A stretch of DNA of 64,000 bases from Pelodera strongyloides (Eukaryota; Nematoda; Chromadorea; Rhabditida; Rhabditidae): the NCBI GenBank assembly GCA_036852015.1, contig JAANDG010000446.1, positions 1-64,000 on the forward strand, written 5' to 3'. The notes below the pieces were generated by a model. It did not search any database. It was given only the letters and a program-made list of their open reading frames with translations, and was not told the DNA's origin. Position 1 is the first letter of the stretch. Each line of letters starts with the position of its first letter. Positions 35,901 through 47,112 of this stretch are shown here, piece by piece. The position numbers and the translations under genes were made by a program.

Positions 35901-38900
35901 TTCACAAACCAAGGGAGGAAGAAAACGGTAACTGGTGCAATCGGGAGCTTCTCTGGGTTGATTTATTTCAAATGTCTCATTCAATTAGGGAGCGCCTATA
36001 GCATACAAATAATTATTGTAGCCTACCATCTGCTTCGGACTCCTGATATTCTCTCCTTCCTTTACCTGAACGATGTCCTCTCACCAGTTAGCATTCGGAC
36101 AGCGATGACGTTCAAGTCCGATGCAGTGAGTTCCTTTTTGGTTGTCAGGTTCAGTTATCTGTACGAGCCGCAGATAACTCTAGTTTGGCATTTGCTGCGA
36201 AAATGCAATTTGCAATCAATAAGAGTGGCGGCAATCAATCAATAAGAGTGGTTATAATTGTGAAAAATACTTAAAAAGAGAACTCTGCTTCTAGGACTCT
36301 GGGCTTCTAATGTTTGGATCGTGGCGGGAAGACGACGAATGGGGAAGATTCCAGGTGCTTATATTTGCATCAAGTTTACAACAGGTGTTTTCACATATAT
36401 ACTTTCCGTTAACAGTATTGACAGACACATCTCTGTCCTACTTGTAACACTTCCAGGTGCACTACTACGATGAGCGCATTACCGCAATGTACTGCACACA
36501 GAACGACGAATCCACAGAAATATGCAGTGCATGTGCTATCTATCGTGTTGGAGGTACAGTGATAAAACAAGCATAACATTTATTACGAACATACAAAAAT
36601 GTATCGCAGTATATTTCATAAAGAATAAGATGACAGAACATGACAGATACAAATACGAACTATGTGAGCAACTGAACGGACGATATTAGTCTATTGTGAG
36701 CAGAACCATACATGTTCATCATCTCCTTTATTGTCAGGATTTGCCACTGATCAATGGTCTCGAGTGGCATTCTATAAAGACTTGGACGCATATCACATGA
36801 TGGTTGACACACAAATCTGTGAACTGCATCCATTGAGGGAAGAAACCGAATTTGATACAGCAGGTAGAACCCTTGCTAATAATACTGTTAGGCATTTCCA
36901 TAAATAATTTTTGATGCGTTTTCCGACCATCTATGCTCTCAACAAAATCCTGTACTCTCAATATTTTCTTCAGAAATGTACAAGACCATATTGACTCGTG
37001 GAAGTGTGCTTTTCATTGGTGGAATGTTCCACAAAAAGGTTAAACCGGGAATTTACAAGGAGGACTTCAAGCAGAAATACTTTGAGAACACAAGAGAGAA
37101 ACTGCCATCGTTGAGGGTACGGTTTTTTTTTATTACTTCCATAGAAAGTTGTGCTAGCTTTCTTTGAAAAATTTGTGCTATATTTCACAACAGTCGATGT
37201 ACGATTTATTAGTTCGACTTGTTGTTTATACTACAAAACCAAAAATAAAAACTCAATCGATTTCACTTACAGGGCTGTGTCAAGGATGTATTTGCCAACG
37301 GGCATCGTATTAATATGAATGTCGAGTTTGAGCAGCAAATGCTCAAGACACTTGTCAATCCTCAAAGGAAGGCGTACGCCCTTGTAGTAAGTCTTATCAT
37401 TCCAACACATCGTAAATGATTATATTGTTCTTCTACTTTGACCATCGTAAGATCAATTGGGAAAACGTTTATGAATACGTAGCGCGTTTTGCTTTCAAAA
37501 TAATTTTGGAAGGCATAGCAATGATTTCAGAGGGGATGTGGTCATTGTGCAGGCGGTTGTGAATCTGGTTCCCGCTGCCGACCTTCCACCAATCTTCGTG
37601 ATCCGGAATTTAAATGCGACTGCGCCGACGTGTTAAAATATTCGGACACAGGGTTCTGCCGAAAACCCACAGGTAGAGAATGAACTGTTCATTGTTTATG
37701 AGGGAGCAGCTTATCCGTGAGTGTCAAGTCAACATATGACATTCAACGACTTCATTCAGAAGGAGTCTTGTCTTTGTCTTCGGCATCACTCAACGCGTAT
37801 CGCGGTCTTCTGGTCGTTCCACGTAATAAGGGCATTTTGAATCGGATTTGGTTGAAACTGCGTATGCCAAGGATTGACATCAAAGACAACACACCGCTCG
37901 TTCACTTTTATTCACATGGAAAGATAATGTAAGTTTTACATTTTTTCGCTGGATAACCACAATTAACGTGTTCACGCTACCTATCATTATTTACTTGTGA
38001 GCATACCAACTTAAATTTAGGTTCCGAATATTTGTCGACATCTTCCTGAACCTACACATTCAAGTGAACCCAGAAGATCCGAATGTATACACGAGCAATG
38101 CTGGAAGTGAGTTTTTTCGCTACATTGTCAGCATATTGTATTATGTCCGCTTTGTGACATGCACTGGATAGAAATCTCTAAATAGATATAAAAAATAAGT
38201 TTCATGTTTGATTTAGACCGATTTATAAAGATGCGTTGCTCTCAAAATAGCTTGGACTTTCCAGAGAGCATCGATCGCGGAGATGATCGCATTCATCTCA
38301 TCAAGTTCGAAAGGAGGACTCCAATGGGAACACATCCATCCCGTAGATTCTACAATGTCTTAGTGCGTTGCTATATTTTTGACTGTGCCAATGGCTGTTT
38401 GAAAAAAAGCTCCTGAATGCATGGTAGTGCTCACGATACTTGCTATGAGTATCGAAGATAATGCTGGATTATGTGTCAATCACTGAATTGTTAATTTAGA
38501 TTGATGGTTACAAGGGTATCGTACCAGATCCTGACCTGACCCTCACCGGAGTCGAGTTTTCTCTTGTTGATGTTGCTGTGGACAGGGATGCGGGCTGTGT
38601 GACTGACTTTGGAATTGCATACGATTATGAGGAGCACACCGGAGGAACTATTGAACAGGTGAGGAAAAACATCGAGGAAACGCACGCGTAATTGATCTGA
38701 AAAATTTACCTTGTTGCATATTTACGTGCATATTTACTTTGTTTATTTCAGCTTGACCTCAAGCAATTGATGATGATGGAACTCGGTCTTTCAAATCATA
38801 ACGAAACTTGCGGAGTGGAGGATCCATTGCTATGGGTTAGTTTGCCTAGATGTTGTTCTAGAAGCTTCATGTGACAAATTGTTCGTTTAATTCCTTTTTC

Positions 38901-40051
38901 CTTCTCGTTGCTCGATTGTGAGTGAGAGTTAAATGAAAGAGTTAAAATCAATTAGTTCGACTTTGTATAAAAAATGTTTAGGTCCCCAGTTCACAACCCG
39001 GCTTCGAGCCTTCTCCATTTGGCCGTTTATTCGAATACACACCGAGCGGGAGACCCGAAAGCGCTCAATTGTGTAAGTGGTATCAATACAAGCGCAATTT
39101 TGCATTTCCCTTTTGTTGTTCTGGTTTCCCTAGATATTACCAAAATCATGAGTGCTCCTAATTGCAGTGTCGAACAACTGGCTGGTATATTCCATTATCC
39201 TGACCGTTCTCTTGGTCCTCTTTATTCTCATATTATTGTGCTTCTACTGTTGTGTACTTCGAAACCGACCAAAAAGCATCGATGATGGTGAGTTTAATTT
39301 TTATTTACCTTTACAGTTTTTAGTGTAAATGAATATCATTCGTGTATATAAGTCAATGTGTGCATGTGCGCCGTTAGCATACATTACCCTCCACATAAAA
39401 AGGTAATCAGTATTCCCCAAATGTTTAGACAAAGAACATATCGTGCGTCGACGGAGTGACGAGTATCCTGTCATTTTGAGGAGGCCAACTGGTGGTTAGT
39501 TTCTAAAATGTTATCGCATTTTGCACATCGAATGATGAACCTACTAATTCACGCTTGGCTTGTCATTGACCCATTTATACAGACAATTGGTATAATTTTT
39601 TACAGAATTTCCTAATATTCAGGTTCATATCTAGATCGTGAAAGTTGCATAAGTGACAGTTTGGATCAATCGGATATACGGGCATATGACGACATTCGGA
39701 CGCATAAAGTGAAAATTGATCGTGAATCGGTAAGTCATTCTTTACTGGTGGATACATTTGTATGTAGTTTGACAACTAAACGGATGATGTTCTCGAATAT
39801 AGATGCTAGTTGTTTCAGTCCATTCTGTTCAAGCCGGAGCCGTAAAAGCTCGAATATCTTCTTATTCAATACTATTTATTATCCTCTAACAAAATGAAGT
39901 TCCCTTCATATCGAGACTCGTTAAATTTTTCCAGATGATCTCATTCCTGGACCCAGTATCTGATGAAGGTCAGGTCGGCCAAGCAAGTATCGTCCGCAGG
40001 CAACCCGATGAAAATGCACCTTTAGTAATATTACAAGAAGTTGACCAATAA
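32926..40051 (+). CDS. neurexin/Caspr-like receptor (itx-1/nlr-1 type)
   Basis: Type I membrane protein of about 1050 residues in 26 exons: 32926-32995, 33196-33403, 34100-34244, 34291-34340, 34620-34758, 34934-35128, 35182-35346, 35486-35619, 35800-35927, 36022-36125, 36295-36354, 36457-36553, 36738-36863, 36974-37116, 37273-37386, 37531-37672, 37760-37928, 38021-38106, 38217-38362, 38500-38658, 38752-38835, 38982-39072, 39168-39287, 39429-39494, 39623-39729, 39935-40051. Order: signal peptide (MPPSALAAALLAICG); fibrinogen-like segment (TTVIHSG); laminin G domain (DGRWHTVKF); second laminin G (SIRTAMTFKSDA to GCVKDVFANGHRIN); EGF-like (CGHCAGGCESGSRC); third laminin-G-like region; membrane helix in exon 23 (NNWLVYSIILTVLL); tail of about 105 residues without an obvious protein 4.1-binding motif. 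No discoidin domain is seen. The start lies 3 nt after TTTTTTGTAG, a likely trans-splice acceptor, and AATAAA lies at 40256. Exons 4-7 are the weak part: the exon 4/5 phases do not match. Family function is cell adhesion and septate-junction or epithelial organisation. Confidence 0.85.
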
Positions 40052-42238
40052 TCAAGGAGCGGCCTGGAATTACAGTCGTGCAATTATAGATTTTTGACCG
40101 GTGTCGGGAAGTACAATGTTCCCTACTAGGTTCTGTTTATTTTCTTGTCTTCAGTGCATAAAGAGGACTCTCATTCCAATTCTCAGTTTACACATTAACT
40201 TTTGCAGTGAAATGTATAATTTCGTCGTAGAAATCCACATATTAGACCTTAATTTAATAAAAACTGCTCATCTTATGAGCAATTCTTGGCTCCAAATCAG
40301 TGCACGACTAGGGTAAGCTATTGCAGCAAAACATACGTAAACTGCCAACTCACATAGAGCTAGTTTTCTAATATGAGCATAACATCTTCTATTAATGGAC
40401 AGATCTCTCTTATTACCAAATGAGTACTATAATATGTTATATTTTGTTTGCTTCAGAGATATTCTTATCATAATTGAACAATTTCCCCGAAATTTTCGCT
40501 GTACCAATTGTTTGATTCACTTTGACTCATTGCTTGATTCCCTAGAAAATCAAGCAATTATCGCAGCGAAAGTTTCTCAGATTATTTTTACTTTCTCGGT
40601 TTCCTTTTATCGATTTGCCTGGGTCACACTTCGAGCCGGTGGCTAATTATCTATCGTATTGTGATTTTTTATTGTTTCTCTTTTTTGGACCGAACAAGGC
40701 TGACATAGCTCTAGTAACTGACTCGATAGCTTAGAGACTGAACTTTTAATCAATAGTAAACGCACTTTATGTAGAAGGTGTCACACTTATTAACCAATTT
40801 CTTCGCGTTGATTTGCAATACTAGGGAGCTATGTTGGGTTTGTTGCGTTTTGATAATTTGGCTCACGTTGTTCTTTTTAAAACAACAGCATCTACAATTA
40901 TATTTTTTTCTTGTTTTATATCAATGTGCCAATCGATATTCAGGACGTTTGTGGTGCATTTCTTCCAATTCATTGCCTAAATGCATATATCATATTCAGT
41001 TGTTTTATTCAGGATTTTTTAAGCGTTGTGATTTTAGTTGTCATCTTTCTCATCTTCTCTGCATCTCGTCATATATTCGCTTTGCATATTATCGATTGAT
41101 TTGATTATTCATCTTTACGATATCCATGTGCATTCAATTTTTTTAAAAATATAAGCCATTTATGCAAATTATGATAATGCGCGCACTTAGTGCTGCTTAT
41201 TAGTGTTTTATTGGAGCCTTTTACAATAGTAAATATGAATGCACATGAAACAAACTCCACGCTTTATACATGCCTTCAGTGCATTTATGATTGGTATGTA
41301 TATGCTTATTGCTTTGCCTTTAATAAAAAATGAAAGATTATGGGCAGGATGGCTTTGAATATTCCAGACCGACACAATGGGTGAAAACAGAAAACAGTAA
41401 CCCAGTTTGGGATTTCAAATATAAGACATTATTGTTGTACGGAATGCATATTCAGCTAGTGAGAGAAGACAAGGTACCAAACAGAGATGCACTTCATTTC
41501 GATTTGCACAAAAGCATCCATCAAGTTTCTGGAAATAAAATGTTTGCTAATTTTTATAAACAAGGGTTGATATCATATTCAAGTCATAACCAACAACTTC
41601 ACTCTCCTAAAGAAATGTATAATAAGTTTGGAATCGCTAAATAAGTTTTTTAATAATCTGATTAGAAATATTTCTCATAGACTTCCCGATTTCTTCCCGA
41701 TTTCAAAATTGAGTTCTTGGATGTTATTGAATGCGTAATAAATTATTAATATTAAGTATTATATGTCACTCGACTGCAAACCCCAGACTTACTTATTCCA
41801 TAAACTTCACAGTCTGTTCACAGAAGCGACAACCACAGGTGCATGCACTATTACAGAAGCATCAAGCTGATTCCGCCCACTTATCTCGCATGTCTGCAGT
41901 GGCAGATGTTCACTTTTGTACTTTTCCTGTTTTGAGTCAAGAAAGTTCATTTTACATTTTGGCAACGGTCAGTGTTGATCAGTTTGGTTTTCGAGAATTC
42001 CTTAATATGTAATTCCTTAATTAGATGCCTTTTAAGCTGCGCCGCAAAAAATTCGTGTGTTTTATGCACGGAGGCTTCAAAACAGATGAACTATCTTATG
42101 CAAATGTGAAAACCTATAACGTTGTCGTTGTTTCGAGATCACAGATAAATGAGAGAACCATTTGAAAATGTTGTTCAGGCATATAATTCCATGCTACGTA
42201 TTATATTTTAGTGCGTTCCTTTGTATCTTCGACCAACA
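40052..42238. other. 3' UTR and intergenic, one weak ORF
   Basis: AATAAA at 40256-40261 is a plausible polyadenylation signal for the neurexin-like gene. The rest is AT-rich. A single-exon frame at 41330-41644 is listed separately. Nothing else is supportable. Confidence 0.5.
41330..41644 (+). CDS. hypothetical 104-residue protein
   Basis: Intronless frame beginning MKDYGQDGFEYSRP, with mixed hydrophilic composition and no low-complexity bias. I recognise no domain, signal peptide or membrane segment. AT-rich codon use is the same as in the surrounding intergenic DNA, so it could be chance. A decayed retroelement piece is another possibility. Confidence 0.2.
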   Translation: MKDYGQDGFEYSRPTQWVKTENSNPVWDFKYKTLLLYGMHIQLVREDKVPNRDALHFDLHKSIHQVSGNKMFANFYKQGLISYSSHNQQLHSPKEMYNKFGIAK

Positions 42239-42835
42239 ATGACTTCGTTCTGTTGCATTGTTTGCTTCGAAAAGTGTAAGTTTTCCATGAAACGCTGTTG
42301 TATTATATTTTATGAGCTTCTGAAATTGAAGATAACCTACAAATCTTATCCGGATGCTTAGCATCCACCTTACAATTAGTTTCAAGGAAATAGTCACGCC
42401 ATTAACTTTAGTTAGATAAATAAACGACGAGTCATTTTTTTTTTTCATTTTTTTTTTTCAGATGATCTGTTCCTGCGCTTTCCGTATATTCTGCCGTGTG
42501 GTCACATTTTGTGCACAACCTGCCTTGCAACGTAAATGTTTTATTCGCATTTGTTTCGAAACTTCCTTAAGCAAAATTTGCTAATGTTTGAGACTCCCAT
42601 ATCCCGAAAAGAAGCGCAAGCCAATGTGATCTTGTCGGATGTAATTAATTTACACTTAATAAGTCTTTCGCGAAACTTCAAGTATCTGATATTTATTTCT
42701 TACAGAATAAGGGCCATCGCACAATGCAACAACGCACCCTATGCCTTTTGTCCGTTGTGTTGTCTATTGTTCGGCAGGGAGTTGGGAGAGCCATGCGAAC
42801 CTCTTATTGATTTGATTTGGAAATGTCTGACTTAG
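42239..42835 (+). CDS. small RING-finger protein, 78 residues
   Basis: Three exons, 42239-42275, 42462-42531 and 42706-42835, join in frame (phases 1 and 2) and end TAG. The product is almost only a RING: MTSFCCIVCFEKY supplies the first C-x2-C, LPCGHILCTTC gives C-x-H-x2-C-x2-C, and CPLCCLL gives the last pair. A short tail EPLIDLIWKCLT follows. RING domains recruit E2 enzymes and usually mark ubiquitin ligases. A TTTTAG acceptor at 42211, 28 nt before ATG, fits trans-splicing. The gene lacks the coiled-coil part encoded next to its relative downstream, so it may be a truncated duplicate that still forms a complete zinc site. Confidence 0.7.
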
Positions 42836-43967
42836 CTTTCTTACCAAGGTCTCAGTGCTTTTGTTCCTGGTTTTATTGTTCTTATGGCTAGGTTTGCTTT
42901 AGTTATTTACTCGTCCAGCTAACAACATTCTAGCTGTAGTTTTTTTTTGGTGTCATTCAATATATTACTCGCATGATGTAATGTGTCCACTGTGCCTCCA
43001 AGTATCTTGTACACTTTTGATGTAAACAGTGATAATAACAACATTCAACGCTTGTTTCTTTTTTACAATGTCTCATAGTTTCTTTACTACATTATTAGCA
43101 TCGACAACATTGTCGGATTCACCATGATCTGCCGGTTTTCTGCACAAACAAAGAAATAAAAAAATTTGATGTGCTTTATCTGTTTTTGGCTTGTACTAAA
43201 TTGTTTCCATTGTGTGTAAATCAAAGAAAGGAATAAAGATCATATAGTTTCCACGGTTCAGAAACGTTCTCCTTTACTCAAGAGTTGTTGGGAGCATGAC
43301 TTGTACAGTAAATGCCCTTAACGGGTAGACACACAAACAGAAAATATAACTAAAAATACTTGTAAATTCTTGTAAATTCATACACTCGCTTGGAGATTAA
43401 GACTCTTGACGCTTGAGAGATGTTCGATTCCTCTACAAAAGTAAGATTACCATTTTTTTTCACGGATTTATATGTTGGCATTGAAGTATTTCATGTAACT
43501 ATTGATTGTTTAGTCCGTAACTTGCTGATCATTTGAAGACATTTAGGCGCCAAAACAGACAACCAGAGTTGTGTACTGTTTTTTTTCCATGTGACAACCG
43601 TGTCTGGATGTGCCTGGGCACCAGATGTGTATTTGGTCTTCCACTTCGAATAGCTTCTTTGAATCAAGAAGTAACAGTCCGCAATTGATTTTCTGTCACA
43701 GTTGTTCACAAGGCCTTATTTTTGGATATAGGATCTATTTCAACTTGTTACGCTACTGTGATAAATAAGCGATGCAGATATGAAAATTAGCATTATATCC
43801 TACCGTAGGTGTGCCTAAATATCATTGCTATTGCAAAAAAAAAGAGTACTCACCACAAAATCGAGCACAGTACACAACATGCACTTCAATGCTTTACTCT
43901 ACTCACCAAGGCCACTTTGTACTAATTCTACCGTAGGCGATTTTGTAGCGCATTGCCCGCAACAAAA
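42836..43967. other. intergenic, tRNA-like scrap only
   Basis: No supportable exon. GTTCGATTCCTCTAC at about 43423-43437, followed downstream by a T run, resembles the B box of the 14970-15943 foldback units. An AATAAA near 43155 could serve the RING gene. Confidence 0.4.
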
Positions 43968-45273
43968 ATGGTCCCACCGTCACCGCTTCGATGTCCAATT
44001 TGCAACGAGAAATGTAAGTTTATTTTCCAAACTCGATATCAGCTAGTTAATGAAATTGCCCAGTTCGCATACCCAAGAGGCACTCGAACACCTATTATCG
44101 ACTTCGATGATATTATCGTCTTCCTGTTCAATATGTTTTTTACACGATTCTTAGTCAACACATCCGTGAATGCACATTAATTAATTTACAGATGATTTTG
44201 GGATGCACCAACCATATGTGCTCACTTGTGGACACACTCTCTGAGTACAGAGCCTGGCAATGTCATTTTTAATACAAGATTCAGTTTAGAGCTTCGCATT
44301 TTTCTTTCCTGAAGTTGATCAGATAATTTAGTCGACGAAGTATCGTATACTGGGCCATTTTCAAGTAATCCATTTCTTCCTACAGGGTTGAGGCTATCGC
44401 ATCGTACCGCAACGTACCATTTATCCCTTGACCGCTTGGTAAGATGTTCTGTCCATGAGGTCGGGAAGCGGAAGACAAGTCCTTATAGGCAGGCTTATTA
44501 AATTTTCAAACAAAAATCCTCACCCCTTTTTGCTCTTCAGTGAATCGAAGTGTTATAATTGTGTTTTCACCGTGCTGTTTCTCAGAATGATGAACTTTAT
44601 TGTGTTCTAGCCCTGCTGCTCTCGCCCGAGACCCATTCGCTTACGATTTTCTTTTGACCTGCTCACACTGTTTTGAGAGAGGCCCGTTCACTTTCTCACT
44701 TGCTTGCTCCAAGTGCGCTGATGAGTTCGCTGACCGGGTAAGAACAACCTACCATTGTAATATGATTTACTTGTTACCGTTCACATTGGCAAGGTTCTGC
44801 AAATCATACCCTGAAATTGACTCCCCTACAATTAGTTTACAAGTTATTTATAACTAGCTTACTTGTGTTATTGACTGTCAAAAACAGGATTGTTTTAACA
44901 ACGTTTTCTGCTTTCAGGAGAAACTTGACTTATATTGTGCTGAGCAAGTTGTTGAGGAGAAGTTCGACTGCTTGCTAGGAAGGCTGCAGTCTCATCGTTT
45001 GGATTTTCAATGGACAATATACAGGCAAGCCGGTGAGCAGATGATATACTTGATGATTATTTTAATGTTGCTAACCCTACAAAGAGTTCACGACCTCCTT
45101 GCATCAGATGAACTCATCCAACAAAGTGTACCCACTAACCATAAGATGGATAACACCTTATTTAGACAATACTGACACACCTCTATCCTTTTGCTGGCGA
45201 TAACCTGATCCATCTCAACTCTGCCGAATTCATGAACCAGATTATGAGAGTATCACAAGTGGTCCAAGAGTAA
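43968..45273 (+). pseudogene. RING-finger relative with broken RING, downstream exons open
   Basis: Exon A 43968-44013 (MVPPSPLRCPICNEK, ends in phase 1 with T as in the intact gene). Exon B from 44192 (DDFGMHQPYVLTCGHTL) meets TGA at 44242, where the next RING cysteine should be. Exon C from 44386 (VEAIASYRNVPFIP) stops at 44429 and lacks the final cysteines. Exons D 44611-44737 (LTCSHCFERG, ACSKCADEF: two further C-x2-C pairs) and E 44918-45032 (EKLDLYCAEQVVEEKFDCLL) remain open and phase-compatible. A last frame NLIHLNSAEFMNQIM ends TAA at 45271-45273 but lacks a clear acceptor. The ancestral gene was probably RING plus second zinc motif plus helical tail. D and E might still be used from another start. 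Confidence 0.55.
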
Positions 45274-47112
45274 ATGCAGCAAGCTGGTCGTCGAGTCGAG
45301 GTAAGATTTCTGATACAAAGAGTATTATTTTGTCTACCAATAAACTATATATACAAGTATCTGTACTGTTGTTATCCTATGAGATTAGGAGGATTAAGCA
45401 ATAGCAAAATGGACATGCTTGCTTTAATGATATAAAGAAAAATCATGCCTCCTGACGCACTGATTTTCAGACTCTTTCTTTTTTTTTTCATATTTTGCCG
45501 TTGGTGCAAGGATCTAAAAAAATTAAATTAAGGAAATGAAGCTGAACTCAAAAAGTGTTCAGTTTCAACGTCGAAGAAGAATTGTGTCTCAATGTATATG
45601 TATGTATATTTTCTCAAACTCTGCCAAACTATAACGAGATAATACCAACTGCGCACCATGTCATTGTTTCATTTCATCTCCAGGCTATTGTGTATTTTTG
45701 TCATTTTCAATCCCTCCCTAGATTACAACAAGTGATGCATTTTGAATCCTTTTTATATGTATATATATGCACTGTTGTGTTCTTTGTGGGAATTAGAATC
45801 AAGACGTAATTGAATAATTTAAGTATTAGTATTTGCTGAACTAATATGGAGCTCGTTCCGGAAATTAAACTTGGCCTCAATAAGGTGGCACTCAACAACT
45901 AGTTGTTCGGTGCTTTCAGTCCATTAAACGTATATATGTTTGCAAACGTTTATCCTTAAGTTTATTTCCATTTGTTTTTTTTTTCTTTATCGGTTATTGT
46001 TGATAGTCAGCATAGCATAGTGTCATGTTTCCTCACTTGGTTGTCACTTTTAACTCCTTTGAAAATTCTTTTTATTGATTCAATAAATCGTGTGCACGGA
46101 ATATATATAAGTCTATAAACGAATAGAACTCTGAAATAAACCCGTAAAATACACGGGTCACAGACAACTGCACATCCAATAAAGACAACACAAATAAGGT
46201 ACAGATTGGCAATAAACAACATTTGCCATAAACATCAATAAAAGTCGAACAACGAAGATGCATCTTCTCATGTTAGTTTCCAGAAAAGTGAATTCACACC
46301 TACATTTAATACTATTCGATTCTACGCGGCAAAGCATTAAAAACGTTCCTATAATTACATGTACGGTGGCAAAAAGTGTTATTTAAAAAAAAAACAGGGT
46401 TAGACTAAACAAGAGACTTCTCGACGGTTGTTAAGGCGCGGTGAACATTTCGGTTCAAACACAGTAATAAAGAAACTAAGCCTAAAAAATGAAAATCCCA
46501 ACAATTTGAACAAAGGCTGATTAGTACGCCTATCGCGAACGGGTAAAAAATGGTAAATATCGTTGTACATGTGATAAAAGAAAAAGGACCACCACACGTA
46601 TGCCACTTAACATAGACGTAGAAATGATGACATAGAAAGACTGTCGTGAATTTGAAGCATATTCTGTCACAGCCCTTCAATCTTGAAGCAAACACACTGT
46701 ACTATACGTGGTTCTCATGCAAATATTGCATAAAATTAGTTGTAAAACACAAAACCGGTACATATAATCAATGACAACTATACCCGCAACAATGTAACTA
46801 TTGATCAAATGGATAGCGACTCCACTAGAAAAGAGTGGAGACTAGAGCCGGCGAGAGGGTAACACCAAGTAATCGAGAATACACGCATCGGAATGAGAAC
46901 ACAGAGTGATGAAACAATCAATAGTTTGGTTCGAGCATCAATCAATAAATAAGCAAGACGGGTCGGGAGTAAACACAATCATTTTTTTTGAATGAATAAT
47001 GAAGGCACAAAGTAAATTCCAGGATTAAATCAGTTTTGAACATTAGTAGAACGATTTGCACTTAAAACTTTAGGGTTAATGTTAACTAAATTCCGTTAGA
47101 TTCACCGAAAAT
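45274..47112. other. convergent intergenic region, no gene seen
   Basis: AT-rich interval between the + strand RING relative and the 3' end of the - strand SUN-domain gene. Both 3' UTRs should lie here. A TTTATT (AATAAA on -) occurs near 46070. I see no domain-bearing frame. Confidence 0.5.
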
